From Sordariomycetes sp. S80-01Y (Eukaryota > Ascomycota > Sordariomycetes): DNA of 64,000 nucleotides. The DNA is taken from contig JAXQJY010000021.1 of the NCBI GenBank assembly GCA_037042185.1, positions 620,001 to 684,000 on the forward strand. The letters run 5' to 3'. Below are positions 45,378-57,266 of the stretch, in pieces. The stretch's first letter is position 1. Each line of letters begins with the position of its first letter. The notes below the pieces were generated by a model. The model saw only the letters and a list, made by a program, of their open reading frames with translations, was not told where the DNA came from and did no database searches. The translations under genes and the position numbers were made by a program.

Positions 45378-46406
45378 ATAGAGCGCTTCATTGAATGATA
45401 GCAATGGGGACGGACGAGAGGTTTGGGTTGTTGGTTGTATGAGTGGAGGAAGGGATTGTTGACAGATTAAGCTTACCTATGATACCAATTGATTATTGAG
45501 TTGCAGTGTGCAATGGTTTTATATCTTCAAATTTCATGTGTTGGTAGCGCTCTGGGACGTCCATGTGTTTAAGTGGGTCTAGGAAAAGGGGTTACCCCCC
45601 AAAACCGGAAATCGGCTGAGGATTCATCTCGTGTCGGAACATGAGGTTCGCAGAGGATAGGCTGATCTCGATTGCAACGGTAACTTGATCCTAAAATATA
45701 TGGACGATGTCAGTACCGCAGCGTACAAGTCAAGATGGTGATCGCACAACCATCAGCTTCTAAACACCACTGTCAACAACTGACTATTCATAGACTGAAC
45801 ACATCAGGCAATTGACAAGTCTCGTGAGTTCATATTCTCGTGTTTCTGGCATTACCACGAGTGGTAGTCTTAGGGTCGACTTTGACAGTCTAACCAGGCT
45901 AAAGCCACTCCGCGCCACGAGCAGTCACTGATCTTCTCAGTGAAGTCCTCGGTGTAGTCGACCTCCTAGAGGAGCTATCGGTGTCTGACTCATCTAGTTA
46001 AAACTTCCTTGCTGAGGAGCCTCAGTGTCGAGGATCTGGAGCCCGTCACGCTTTCCGCCTAACGTAGGGGAGCAGTTGCTCTTAGTCCTAGTCTAATGTC
46101 TATCACTGTGAGAGCCTCCAATGAGACTGACTCGGAGGCTAAAGTTTACGGCTATGGAGCTGCGCACAGACCAAAACTGAGCAATATAAGTTCGTTCAAG
46201 AACGACATGTTCCGGGAAAACACGATACCTATCTTGTTCGCCTCATGGTCCGCCCCTCGTCTGTCGCGCAACAAGTCTCAATAGGAGGGAGCGAGCTAGA
46301 GAATTAATAGTTTAAGGATTATGTCCAATTCCAACGCCTCATAAGAATCATGTACAACCAGTCAATACTCCATGTACAGTCAACTCCTCATTCTCAAGAC
46401 AACACT
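45378..46406. other. Convergent intergenic region
   Basis: About 1 kb lie between the 3' ends of the transporter gene and pom34. Only short open frames are present; nothing is recognised. Confidence 0.5.
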
Positions 46407-47222
46407 TCAACGGGACCAATTCCCACCCGAGGAGCGCCGGCCCCTTTCGTACAGCCACTTGCTATTCAGCCCTACACTTGTGCGCTTACCACCTGGGCTT
46501 GGCGAGCCTGGCTCTGCGAAAACATTGTGCGAGGTGCTCGCGCCAAAGGGGCTTCCACCACCGACGGAGCTCCTTCGCCCATTACCAGCAACATCTAGTC
46601 CCTTGTTGTAGATTGGGCTCCCCAGGGGCGAATAAGGCGACCCTGGCTGTCCTTGCACAGCTGGGCTACCGCGACCAGACAGCGGTGAGCTTGTGTAGCT
46701 GCGTTGGCTGCCAACGGAGCCTGCGATCGAGGGAGAACGTGATAGTCGAGGCGGTGTGCTGTACTTGGCATCAGGCGTAGGCGGCGCAGATGCGGGAGGT
46801 AGGCCCAGAAGCTTGCGCTGTGCTGGCGTCAAAGGGATGTCGGCAAGATCGTCCTCGCGCCGTATCAACGGAAGACACGCCGACAGAATGTTCAGAGCGG
46901 GCATCAGTTGCACAACGATCCAGGCCCAGTCAGTCCATACTTTGCCAGAATCAGGCACACTGCGGGTATGTCAGCTTCTGTTTGTTGAAATGATCCTTGC
47001 AACATACATATTGGGACCGAAACTTCGGAGAACAGCACGCAGTAGCCAAATGGATATTAAGCCAGCGGCGCCGTAAACGATCTGGCGTACGTTCTTCTCG
47101 GAAAAAGTGGTCGCGTTGCGCCGTCTTGTGATCTCATTGAGTCGAGGGTGTCGCCAGGTACCAGGACTGTCATTTATTGGGGCTGGCGACGCGAGCGCCG
47201 TCTTGATGGGTGTAGAGGGCAT
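46407..47222 (-). CDS. pom34: Pore membrane nucleoporin Pom34
   Basis: There are two exons: 47222-47008 and 46959-46407. The protein has 255 aa. Pom34 anchors the nuclear pore complex in the nuclear envelope together with Pom152 and Ndc1. The fungal family signature is clear: SPGTWRHPRLNEITRR, then TFSEKNVRQIVYGAAGLISIW with the first membrane helix. A second helix follows in WAWIVVQLMPALNILSACLPLI, then DDLADIPLTPAQRKLLGLPP. The C-terminus is Ser/Gly/Pro-rich and ends NSKWLYERGRRSSGGNWSR, also typical. I choose MPSTPIKTALASP as the start; the upstream in-frame ATG at 47327 would add 35 residues unlike the family. The intron is 48 nt. Confidence 0.92.
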
Positions 47223-47971
47223 GATGTCGTCGCGGACAATCTGGCTGTCTAGACAGGCTGAGCTCGAGGTCTCGGGAGCTGGAACACGGTGGCAGCGACT
47301 TACGCCGAGGCGGGACCCAAGGCTCACTGGGGAGAATTGGCGAAGGCTGCTGGTAACTGTGGGTTAGTAAGATCCTAGAAAGGCCGCAGCCGTCGTCGCA
47401 CGGGCTGTTGGCGCTTCGTCGCTTTGTTGTTGATGTTGGAACTCGGCGGTCCACGACGAAAACATTCAGCCTGATGCAGCAACCGTGACCACCAGAAGGT
47501 GGAGCAGTCGCTGCAGGGAGGTGCAGACACTGTGGCGACGCACGGACCATCTCATCCCACCGGCCTCTCGCTGTTAACGCATCATGACAGTGACGCGCTC
47601 GCGCTGCGACGCTCCCGACTGGTGAGGCTTCAAGTTTCTGCGCAGCCTCACGCTCCCTTCTCGTGAATTTACCCCTTGGACCATCTTGCCCCCCCCCCTC
47701 ACCACCCGACTTACTCGCGAACTCTGACCAATTTCCGTCTGACGAACCACCACTATTATCCAGCAGCCTGCGTCAATTCAATCGATGATGGACTGCTGAG
47801 CGCAACCCTGTTCATCGCGAGCTGCCGCCATTGGTGACGCAAAGTCAGAGCCAGCTTTTACCCCCAAGAACGCACCTGCACCTGTCGCGCCCGATCGCAC
47901 ACCAGCCTGTGACATTGCCTCCAACTCTCGTCGCACACGGTCGCCCTCGAGCCAAGCACTCGACCTTCAAG
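47223..47971. other. Divergent promoter region of pom34 and ies1
   Basis: The 750 bp between two opposing start codons contain pyrimidine-rich tracts (including a run of nine C near 47691) as in fungal core promoters. No separate gene is supported. Confidence 0.45.
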
Positions 47972-49920
47972 ATGTCTGCACCGCCGGACTCCCCTTCACA
48001 GGCCGACACGGCCCCCCAAAGCCCGATGAGCCCTCAGTCCGACGTCGCCCCTAGCTCGCCTGCCCGTATCGATGGCCCATCATTTGTGTCCCGCGCGGGT
48101 GACGACACCGACGCTGCCGAAGACCCGGTCGAGAAGACATCACGGCGGGAAAAGAAGAAGGACAAAGAGGGCGGTGGCGCGCACGTTGGCAAGATCAGGC
48201 ATCTGAAAAAGGATGATGGCGAACCCCTATGGAGGACTGATATCCAGCACGACTTCCTCAAGGCCGTTTTCGATGACGAGAAGCCTGTTTTCACCAACTC
48301 TTACGATCCAAGTCTCCCGAAGCAGAACTTTGCCGACCTGTACATAGACACCATGTCACGAAGCTCCAAGACGAGCAAGGTGCTGCGGGACAAGCTCATG
48401 AGCGACCGAGAAGCCGCAAAAGGCATGGCCATGGTGTGTTTGCTCGTCAACATGGGACGCATGAACACCACCCTGAATTGTAAGCCCTCCATCCTGACAT
48501 CCATAGGCTTGAGCTGACGATGGAAGTCTTTCCCGAAATGCGAGCACAGCTGCGAACATACCACGCAATCCCCTCATTGCAGGCTCACCAGGACCCTCAT
48601 GCATACAAACAATTGCAGGACGCGCCCCGCCTCAAGTCGATCCTCAAAGGAGGCGCCGAAGACCGTGACGAGCCAACTACGCTGGACAAGATCAAGCAGA
48701 GGGATGTTCCGCGCACGAATCCTGTCAACCTCATCTTTGTCATGTGTAGCACAGCTCTGAAGATTGCCGAGCTGCACTTCCCAAAGAGGCACGAATTCCA
48801 CGATCTCATCATGAAGAAGGAAATGACGAGCATGTCACGAGCTCGGGCGTTTCTGTGGCTCATGTGGTTCCATTTGGAGTCAGACTTCACCGAAGAAGGA
48901 TGCGAGGAAAATCCGTTCGGACCGGGCGTGGACTACAGCCTGGGCGTTGCCAACCAAGGAATTCCCGAGCTTCTGCCCCTGAATCCTGATGATGCGCCTG
49001 AGAACGTGGACTCGCCAGAGGAGGTGGAATATGGTCTCGACAAGAAGAAGACAAGGGCCAGGATTCTCGAGATGGACCAGGCCTACCTCAATGAAAGGGA
49101 GAACCGGCGTGGCAAGACGCGCGTGCCCACCCAAGATGACGGTCCCGCCATTTTGCCTCGGATAAGGCCTTCCAAGCACGAGTCAGATATCGATAGTACG
49201 AGGTCGACCCCCCCGCCAAAGGCTACAGCCAAGACAGGCCATGGCGCTTCCAACAGGCGTGGGGCGCCGCTGAAATATCAGATCTACGAAGGATCCTCGC
49301 CGGCCCGGCAAGGAAACGAGGGTATTGTTGCGCGTAAGCCGCGCCCGCCAACCGCACACCAATTAGCGGTCGAGCGCAACCGTCATGAGCGCGTCGAGTA
49401 TATTCTGGATCGTGGTTTGAGAAAGCAGCACCGGAGGAGCCGCAGGCAGCGTAAGCAGGACGGCGCAGTCTTCAGGGCATACAAGCGTGTCGCAGAGGAC
49501 GATGCGACGTTAGATGACAGCGAGGGTGAAGAATTTGGCAACTTATGGCCCGACCGTAACGGCGGGGGGTCGAAGTTCCTGGAGAAGGGCATTGGCGGGC
49601 TGCGTGTCCTGACGGCAGAAAAAGATGACTACGGCGAAGAGGTAGCTGCCTACGCCGCGGCACTGCGACGAGCAGCTAGGCGACTACAGCGCTGGGAAGG
49701 CCGAGGCGACAGCGAAGTTGTCAAACCTATCAAGAAACAACCCACCGCCGCAGAAAAGGCCGCAGCTCAGCCGACCGACCACAATGGTGACGCAACCCTC
49801 GGGCTGGACGAGGACGTTGAGATGGAGGAAGCTGACCAAACAGCCATTCTTGGCGACGACGAGCGTGCGGACGATGACAGGACCGAGGTGTTGGGCGATT
49901 CAGATGGTGAGATGGCTTAA
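47972..49920 (+). CDS. ies1: Ies1-like INO80 chromatin remodelling subunit
   Basis: There are two exons: 47972-48479 and 48527-49920. The protein has 633 aa. It matches the filamentous-fungal Ies1 (INO eighty subunit 1) pattern as I remember it: GKIRHLKKDDGEPLWR, FDDEKPVFTNSYDPS, FADLYIDTMSRSSKTSKVLR and DREAAKGMAMVCLLVNMGR. Across the intron it reads NTTLNFFPEMRAQLRTYH, then QDAPRLKSILKGGAEDR, SRARAFLWLMWFHLESDF and GPAILPRIRPSKHESDIDSTRS. Ies1 is a fungal-specific subunit of the INO80 nucleosome remodeler. The N-terminal 60 residues and the C-terminal ~250 are low complexity, the end being acidic. An upstream in-frame start at 47831 exists, but the leader is unlike the family. Confidence 0.85.
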
Positions 49921-50346
49921 TAGCTTGAGCTTCTTGCTCATGCCGGAGGCCAGACGGCCGATTTGTACTAGTTTGGCTACGATCATGGATAGGATGTTTG
50001 GAACGGAATCCGAGGAGGATGCTAGATACACCACGGCTCTCGGCGTTTAGTGGGGGAATCAACCAATTGAAGCACTGGAATTGCAAACATCGCGTGATTC
50101 CCCGGCTTTGAGAGTGTCTTTGCGGCCTTGTGGTCCCTGGTGGTGATTTCGGGGGTTGGTCCATCCGTATCAGACCACTCCGGGCTCGGCCTGTCCGGAC
50201 ACCGAAATGCCGGATGGTACGCGCCCCCAAGGTGTTCAGTTCAATAAAGGGGCACAACGTCAACACTGAATAAACCCTCCCACTAACAACTTCCCTGCAG
50301 TCTAGATTTTTTTTTTCCAATTCTTCTTCTCAGTCACTCCTTCAAC
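49921..50346. other. Intergenic between ies1 and erg2
   Basis: About 430 bp hold the ies1 3' UTR and the erg2 promoter, with a ctagattttttttt tract about 40-50 bp before the erg2 start. Confidence 0.5.
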
Positions 50347-51115
50347 ATGCCATCTAGTCGAGCTAATAGAGCAAAAAACCCTCGCGAGGGCACCGTCAGT
50401 CTTACCTCGATTCTCACCCTCTTCGCTGCTCTCCTCGCCAGTCTTGTGTACCTTGCAAATCACAATCTCGAGAAGCTTTACATTTTCGATACGGATCATC
50501 TCCACAACCTCGCCAAACGCAGCATCGCTCAGCATGGCAACGACACGAAAAGCGCCGTGCAATACATCGTCGACGAGTTAACTCAGACACATGGGTCTTA
50601 TGTTAACCTGGATGAGGAGTGGATGTTCAACAATCACGGCGGTGCTATGGGAGCGATGTACATCATCCACGCCAGTCGGTCTCACTCTTTTGCCTTTGCT
50701 CTCGTCTTGCTAGGTTTACCAGATTTGTCCAACCCACTAACGTGACGCAGGCATCACTGAGTATCTGATCATATATGGCACTGCTATTGGAACCTCGGGT
50801 CACACAGGACGCCACACCGCTGACGACTACTTTCACATCCTCTCGGGCGAAGAACATGCCTATGTTGCGGGCTCCTACGAAGCGGAGATCTACCCACCCG
50901 GCTCAGTCCATCTTTTGAAGGCAGGCCAAGTGAAGCAGTACAAGATGCTGGAAGGGAGCTTTGCTCTGGAGTATGCTAGGGGCTGGATTCCACCCATGCT
51001 TGCGTTCGGGTTCGCCGATGGAGTCTTTAGTACGGTTGACTTGCCAACGATGTGGAGGACAGTAGCTGTTACGGGTAGGCTGATGGCTGGGAACTTGTTC
51101 AAGGGGAAGATTTAG
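50347..51115 (+). CDS. erg2: C-8 sterol isomerase Erg2
   Basis: There are two exons: 50347-50674 and 50751-51115. The protein has 230 aa. Erg2 is the ER membrane enzyme that converts fecosterol to episterol (delta-8 to delta-7 isomerisation) in ergosterol synthesis and is a target of morpholine fungicides. An N-terminal membrane helix (SILTLFAALLASLVYLA) precedes the EBP/sigma-1-receptor-type fold: WMFNNHGGAMGAMYIIHAS, then ITEYLIIYGTAIGTSGHTGRH, DDYFHILSGEEHAY and YPPGSVHLLKAGQVKQY. Acidic residues in DDYFHILSGE are the family's active-site region. The 76-nt intron splits the codon for Ser in IIHA-S-ITEYL. Confidence 0.97.
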
Positions 51116-52054
51116 GGTCATTGGCAGTCTGTGGAAGGTAGATGTACGGAGTACGGAGTTTGGAATGAAGGGGCACCCATAGGCAGTGAGCACAGATCCT
51201 TCATGTAGTGACTACAGTCCTTTAGCGCATCATACGTACCCCGTGTCAGACCAATGTCTAGCAGCTAATTCTTTTCAACAAGTATCCCCCCGAGCAGATG
51301 CGGCATTGCCCAAAAAAATTATCCAGCCAAAGCGGACTCCTTTCCGAGTACAGAGAAGCAGCGAAACACAGCCATTTCTGGTAGCTCAGGCCTGTCAACC
51401 CTGATCGTGCCATGCCGGATACCAACTAATTGTTCGAGAATGGGCAATCCGACCTGCGATCAGGCTCCTGTGCTGCCGGTAAACATGAGAGCGGTCCTTA
51501 GTAAGCGCCATCGGCTAATCTCGAGACTCGTCAACTCAACCTGCCACTTTTCCAATCAAAAGTCCCCTCGTCCACCGTTTTCCGCAGCGAAACCCGCAAC
51601 GCTCATCACCAAAGATTAGCATCGGGATCCCTTCCGAGCCACACCAAAAGCCGTTGCGATGCCCGGGACATCTTTGTAACGACGCGCCGCTTGCCCCGCA
51701 TAAAGACCAGATGACCCCTAGGCCGCTCACTTACTTCACGGGTTCGGCTCGAATGAATCCGGGGGAAAAGGCACGATGGAACGTCGACCCTTGGCTGGCG
51801 GATTGAGGACAGGGTTCAAGCGACATGTTATCATGCGCACCAGTCGGTCGGCTGCCGGTCGAACCCCTCATGGTTCCCCTCATCGCCTATCGCGTACTTT
51901 TGGGGGAGCGATGATACGTGCCAATGCAGATGGGTTCGCCAAAGTCTGATGGAACTTAAGAGTATTTCAAGGGCCGGCTCTCTAAATCCAACTGAAGGCA
52001 GACAACTTGGGCTTCTTTCCCTTTGGAAAATTAATTTGGACACGGCTAGAGACA
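51116..52054. other. Intergenic between erg2 and the GH127 gene
   Basis: About 0.94 kb without a recognisable gene. It contains a tandem acggagt doublet at about 51145-51160. Confidence 0.5.
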
Positions 52055-55000
52055 ATGGGCCATTCAAAAAAGCCCCGAAGGCTTCTCCAGACCTTGGCGT
52101 TTGGGGTCGGCCTCTTCGCCATGAGCGCCACTGCAGATGTACCTGGTGATCCAGGTCCTGGTGGAACCGCTCCCGTGCGCCCCTTTCGCCTCGACCAGGT
52201 CGAACTAGGCGATGGCTTGTTGCAGGAGAAGCGTGACCTGGTCAAGAACTTCCTCCAGGAGTACGATGAGAGACGCTTCTTGATGCTCTTCAACGATCAA
52301 GCTGGTCGGCCTAATCCTGAAGACATCCAGGTGCCCGGTGGTTGGGAAGATGGTGGGTTGTTGAGCGGCCATTGGGCTGGTCACTTCATGACAGCTCTTT
52401 CACAAGCATATGCGGACCAAGGGGAGGAACTCTACAAGGAGAAGCTCGACTGGATGGTAACTGAGCTTGCTGCTTGTCAAGAGGCTATCACAGATCGAAT
52501 GGACAACGAAGATCCAGGAGAGGGACCTGGTGATGGGCCCGAGGAGATCGGTCGTGTAGATGGCAAGTTTGGAAACGCCTTGAAGCTGGAAGAGGGAAGC
52601 TCCGCTCAGTACGTCACGTTGCCTCAGGAAACCATCAATCAGCTCAAAAGCTTCACAATTGCTGCGTGGGTCAACTTGGATTCCACGGAAACGGGCGGCA
52701 GACTGTTCGACTTTGGCTCCAATGAGGATATCAACATGTTCCTCACGCCACGCGCCGACTCTTCTGAGAATGGCCCACGGTTTGCCATCACCACCGGTGG
52801 ATCTGAGCAACAAGAGGAAATCAACGGTGATAAAGCACTTGCACAGAATGAGTGGGCGCATCTTGCCGTCACCCTAGGAGGGGGCACCGGTACGCTCTAT
52901 GTCGATGGCTCAGTTGCTGGGACAAGCGATATCTCGCTAGGCCCAGCCGATCTAAACAGCCCGTCTAACAGGTGGATTGGCCGCTCCCAGTCCGATGTCT
53001 ATCTCAACGCCACGATCGACGAGTTTCACATCTTCGACCGAGTACTGGACAAAGAGGAAATCATGTCTATGCAAGACGGTGCAGAGGGCTCAACCAATGG
53101 TGGCAATATCGCTTGGTACCGTTGTAATGAAGAAAGCGGCACGACTCTCAAGGACTCTTCTCCTAACGGCAGAGACGCTGGAATCGTTGGCGAGGAAGGC
53201 TCCGGAGGCAGTGATTGGATTCCCACGCATCCAGGCTATCTCGGGGCCTTGCCTGAGGACACGGTCCTCCGCCTGGGTCCCCCCCGCTGGGCAGTTTATG
53301 GAGGCGATGCCAGCAACAACACGTGGGCACCGTGGTACACGCAGCACAAAATCATGCGTGGTCTTCTGGATGCTTACTACAACACCAACAACTCAGAGGC
53401 TCTTGATGTTGTGACTAAAATGGCCGACTGGGCATACCTGGCGCTGACAATTGGTGACAAGAATCACCCTGACTACCAAGGCAACCTGACCAGAGATGAC
53501 CTCAACTACATGTGGGATCTCTATATCGCCGGAGAGTTCGGCGGCGCCAATGAGGTTTTCCCTGAGATCGCCCAATTGACCGGCGATGACAAGCATTTGG
53601 AAACAGCCAAGGCCTTCGACAATCGGGAATCATTATTCGGAGCGGCAGTAGACGATGATGATATTCTGGTAGTCCCGGCGGACGAGGTTCCCGGTCGCCG
53701 TCGTCCTCCACGTCTCCATGCCAACACCCACGTCCCCCAGTTCATTGGCTACCTCAGCGTCTTCGAACACAGCGGCGATCAAGAATACTACGATGCAGCC
53801 AAGAACTTCTACGGATGGGTGGTGCCCCATCGTGAGTTCGCCAGTGGCGGCACGGGGGGCAACTACCCCGGCTCCAACGACAACACCGAGTTGTTCCAGA
53901 ACAGGGACAATATTGCCAACGCGATCGGTGACTCTGGTGCTGAAACATGTACAGCTTACAACATGCTCAAGCTCGCTCGCTACCTCTTCTTCCACGAGCA
54001 CGATGCAAGTTTCATGGACAACTATGAGCGTGGTCTTTTCAACATGATCACCGGTTCACGCAGTGACGAATCAAGTGACACTGATCCCATGCTCACGTAC
54101 TTCCAACCGCTGAGTCCTGGATCACGCCGTGACTACGGAAATACCGGCACATGTTGCGGTGGCACTGGTCTTGAGTCCCACACCAAGTATCAGGAGACCG
54201 TCTACTTCCGCTCTGCTGATGGGTCCGCCCTTTGGGTCAATCTCTATGTTCCCTCAACTCTGACCTGGAAGGATCAAAACTTCCAACTCAAGCAAGAAAC
54301 AGAATTCCCTCGCAAAGACACTGCCAAGTTCACCGTTCAGCAAGGTGGTCAGCTTGACATCAAGCTGCGTGTGCCGGCTTGGGTCGAGAAGGGATTCACC
54401 GTCACCGTCAATGGGGAGAAGTACCAGGACGAAAAGGCCGAGCCCGGAACATATCTTACACTGAGTCGTACCTGGAAGACTGACGATGTCATTGAAGTCC
54501 ACATGCCCTTCACGATCCGCATCGAGCGAGCCCTCGACCGTCCGGACACCCAAGCCATCATGTGGGGGCCAATACTTCTCCAACTTGTTGGATCTCCGAA
54601 AGCTGAAAGCGGATTCCACGAGCTTTCCCTCTATCACCATCTCAAGCTTGACGGTGACTACTCAAGGGCTGCTGTCCGAAAGAAGGAGACAAATGCGAAA
54701 GGCGATTCCATATTCGCGACGGGCTGCAACGTGAAGGCTAGACCGTACTACATCAGCGACGCTAGCGCTGTGTCTTCCTACTTCCGCCGTGTGGAGCGCA
54801 AAGTTGTTTTCGGGAGTATCGATACTTCTGTCCCGAACCGCAAGCGAGATGAAGGCCTGCCGAAGTATGATGTACCCGTTGAGGGCATTGAATCACCAGG
54901 AAACGATGGGCCGACGTTCCTAGACTTACTGTGGGACCAATCCCCCTTCAAGACACACGAGGACTTCGTCGATGCTGTGACTAAACTCGCAGAAAACTTC

Positions 55001-55114
55001 GTCGATGAAGGGGTCTACTCTGATGAGGAGAAGGCTGATATCATCACGGGCGCCAAGGAATCCGAGGAGGACCTAGCTGTTGCGAGCTCTGGGGATTCGG
55101 CGATGGAGTCTTGA
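52055..55114 (+). CDS. Secreted GH127 (DUF1680) arabinofuranosidase-like enzyme with inserted LamG domain
   Basis: This is one exon of 1019 aa. The first ATG of the frame is 52055 and gives a good signal peptide (MGHSKKPRRLLQTLAFGVGLF..., cleavage near SATA-DVPG). GH127 enzymes hydrolyse beta-L-arabinofuranosides. The zinc/cysteine active site is visible: E630-T-C632 (GAETCTAYNML) and C700-C701 (GNTGTCCGGTGLESHTKY), matching Glu338/Cys340/Cys417/Cys418 of Bifidobacterium HypBA1 as I recall it. HANTHVPQ lies upstream. A LamG/concanavalin-like domain (about residues 167-340; SFTIAAWVNLD, RWIGRSQSDVYLNATIDEFHIFDR) is inserted between ELAACQ and PGYLGALPED of the catalytic fold. The same insertion is common in actinobacterial homologues. 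With no introns in 3.1 kb, bacterial ancestry is likely but inferred. Confidence 0.92.
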   Translation: MGHSKKPRRLLQTLAFGVGLFAMSATADVPGDPGPGGTAPVRPFRLDQVELGDGLLQEKRDLVKNFLQEYDERRFLMLFNDQAGRPNPEDIQVPGGWEDGGLLSGHWAGHFMTALSQAYADQGEELYKEKLDWMVTELAACQEAITDRMDNEDPGEGPGDGPEEIGRVDGKFGNALKLEEGSSAQYVTLPQETINQLKSFTIAAWVNLDSTETGGRLFDFGSNEDINMFLTPRADSSENGPRFAITTGGSEQQEEINGDKALAQNEWAHLAVTLGGGTGTLYVDGSVAGTSDISLGPADLNSPSNRWIGRSQSDVYLNATIDEFHIFDRVLDKEEIMSMQDGAEGSTNGGNIAWYRCNEESGTTLKDSSPNGRDAGIVGEEGSGGSDWIPTHPGYLGALPEDTVLRLGPPRWAVYGGDASNNTWAPWYTQHKIMRGLLDAYYNTNNSEALDVVTKMADWAYLALTIGDKNHPDYQGNLTRDDLNYMWDLYIAGEFGGANEVFPEIAQLTGDDKHLETAKAFDNRESLFGAAVDDDDILVVPADEVPGRRRPPRLHANTHVPQFIGYLSVFEHSGDQEYYDAAKNFYGWVVPHREFASGGTGGNYPGSNDNTELFQNRDNIANAIGDSGAETCTAYNMLKLARYLFFHEHDASFMDNYERGLFNMITGSRSDESSDTDPMLTYFQPLSPGSRRDYGNTGTCCGGTGLESHTKYQETVYFRSADGSALWVNLYVPSTLTWKDQNFQLKQETEFPRKDTAKFTVQQGGQLDIKLRVPAWVEKGFTVTVNGEKYQDEKAEPGTYLTLSRTWKTDDVIEVHMPFTIRIERALDRPDTQAIMWGPILLQLVGSPKAESGFHELSLYHHLKLDGDYSRAAVRKKETNAKGDSIFATGCNVKARPYYISDASAVSSYFRRVERKVVFGSIDTSVPNRKRDEGLPKYDVPVEGIESPGNDGPTFLDLLWDQSPFKTHEDFVDAVTKLAENFVDEGVYSDEEKADIITGAKESEEDLAVASSGDSAMES

Positions 55115-55634
55115 CTATCTTTCTATTCTTCCTCCAACTGGAACATACTTGGACTGAGAAAGCAATATTGAGCCAGATCAACCCGTCTGCAACCGTTCGG
55201 TTGCGTTTCCCCTGAACACAGTACTGAGATAGGATCTGCCATTCATAGCGTCCGTAGACCAAATCAAGATTGCTTCCCAGCAGAACAAATCTCTTTGAAC
55301 ATGCTCTAAACAGTACCGAAAAAGAATAGAAATGTCAGCTTGTATCTTTATGCAAGATCCCTTGGCAATTGACGTCGAAGGCGAATTACCCCTGTCCTGT
55401 CCCCCTCTCCGCAGTCACGTGCACCCCACTACACCCGTCCACTCTCACCGGAGCATTCAATCCTCACTGCATAACCATTCACAACGTGTCATTGTCCGTT
55501 CCCTCTTATAGCCGAATCTCACACCAACGCCATCGCATCTCATCATTTTGATTCTGCCTGCATTCAGCCTCATATGCGGCTGACCCGCCACCACCTCGCT
55601 CTTCGCCTCGCAATCTGTCCGCTGCCCCAACACC
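55115..55634. other. Intergenic between the GH127 gene and ric8
   Basis: About 520 bp with the ric8 promoter at the right. No gene is supported. Confidence 0.5.
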
Positions 55635-57266
55635 ATGGCAGCCATCGACGGACCTAGTTAGTTACCCGATCCTTTGGCAACCCCACTTCGAAATGATCAG
55701 CGACATTGAAACCTGACCGACATGCAGGGTCCAAGGCCGATGTCGAGAGTATCCTCGATACGCTGGACAGGGCGAATGACCAGAGTGAGAATGCAGGTAC
55801 TGCACGGCCCAGTCTGCTGGCCAGTCGGCAGCGTGCTAACAGATGAGCAGAACTCGACAATCTTTTGAAACAGCTTCACGCATCGACTCGTGTACTTCCC
55901 GACGGTGCGCTGGAGCCTCTGTACTCAAAACGCGGTGTACGCACAATTGGGCGCCATGCCTTTCAGCAACCGCCAACACCGGCGCATCTGCCAGCCTTGA
56001 GATGTCTCAACAATATCCTAGTCCGATCAGTTGACTCGAGGAAACACCTGGCCTCTGAAATTGGACCTCAGAAGATCGTTGCGGCTTTGAAGGTAGGGCG
56101 AGACGCCAGACTGTGCTACCTCACAGCTGACTGTTGCAGCGCGATGATCCGGAGGACGAGCTGGCGCTCGCGAACATCATTATTTTCTCATGTCACGGAA
56201 CGAGCCTAGACTTCACTTCTTCGTTTGAGAATGACGAGCTGGCCGAGACCATAAACTCAGTACGTACACTAGATAGGGCAACGGGGCTGTGGCTGACAGA
56301 CTCAGATTATCGCCCGACATGCTGAAAAGGGACCGCTGCCCACTGCCGAGCCAACATCAGCATGTGCAGCCAGCTTGCGTCTCCTTTCGACCTTAGCTGC
56401 ACGATATGAGTCCCAAGCCCACCGGTTCCTCAAAGCAGTCGACCCTGCGCTGGAAATGCTGTCCAAGATGACGATACTCACGCCTCCTTTACAACCACCC
56501 GTCTCCATCATGGTCAATTGTCTCCCGGTCATTCCTCTCCAACGCGCGAGGCACATTGAGGTCAGCGCAGTGGACAAACTCGTGGAGATCCTCAAAGACT
56601 GCATCAACTTCTACGGGACGCAGGACAAGGAATCTGAGTTCCTGCCACTGCTGCTCGCACTCATGGCCATGGCTCAATCCGAGGCCACGGAGGCGAAGGG
56701 TCGACTGCAAGAGAGCTTCATTCCTTCTGAAGAGGACCGGAAGGAGGCGCTTGGGAAAGGCAACACGCTACCGCACAAGCTCCTGCACATGTCAAACCAG
56801 TCGATGTTCCCCGAGGTGCGGGAAGTTATCATGACCCTGTTCTTCGAGCTCTCGGGAAAAGACCCGTCTCGCTTTGTACACAACGTGGGCTTCGGAAACG
56901 CCGCGGGCTATCTGTCGACGAAGGGTATTCAGATCACCCAGAAAGACCTGGGCGATGCTGTCAGCGCCGATGTGAACCCCATAACCGGGCAGCGTATAGA
57001 TGCCGAATCCCAGCCAGACCTGCCCGAGATGACGCAGGAGGAGAAAGAGCGGGAGGCCGAGCGCTTATTTGTGCTATTTGAAAGGTAAGCAGCTGCTTCT
57101 TCTGTTCCTAGTGACTTACTGACAGTCATCGCACAGACTCAAAGCTACTGGCGTCGTCGACGTTGAGAACCCGGTCACTGCCGCAGCACAATCGGGCAGG
57201 ATACAGGAGCTGCCCGACTCAGATGACGACGATGATGATGACGATGGCGGCGGGAAGAAAACCTGA
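55635..57266 (+). CDS. ric8: Ric8/synembryn G-alpha chaperone and exchange factor
   Basis: There are six exons: 55635-55656, 55728-55796, 55851-56092, 56140-56259, 56306-57084 and 57137-57266. The protein has 453 aa. Ric8 is a cytosolic armadillo-like protein that acts as guanine-nucleotide exchange factor and chaperone for heterotrimeric G-alpha subunits; in filamentous fungi it is needed for growth and development. The recognisable parts are PALRCLNNILVRS (helical repeat), the C-terminal GFGNAAGYLSTKGI and NPITGQ, and EEKEREAERLFVLFERLKATGVV. The tail ends in an Asp run (SDDDDDDDD). The first exon is only 22 nt (MAAIDGP), chosen because it gives the only ATG in frame with good splice sites. 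All five introns keep frame (71, 54, 47, 46 and 52 nt). Confidence 0.88.
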
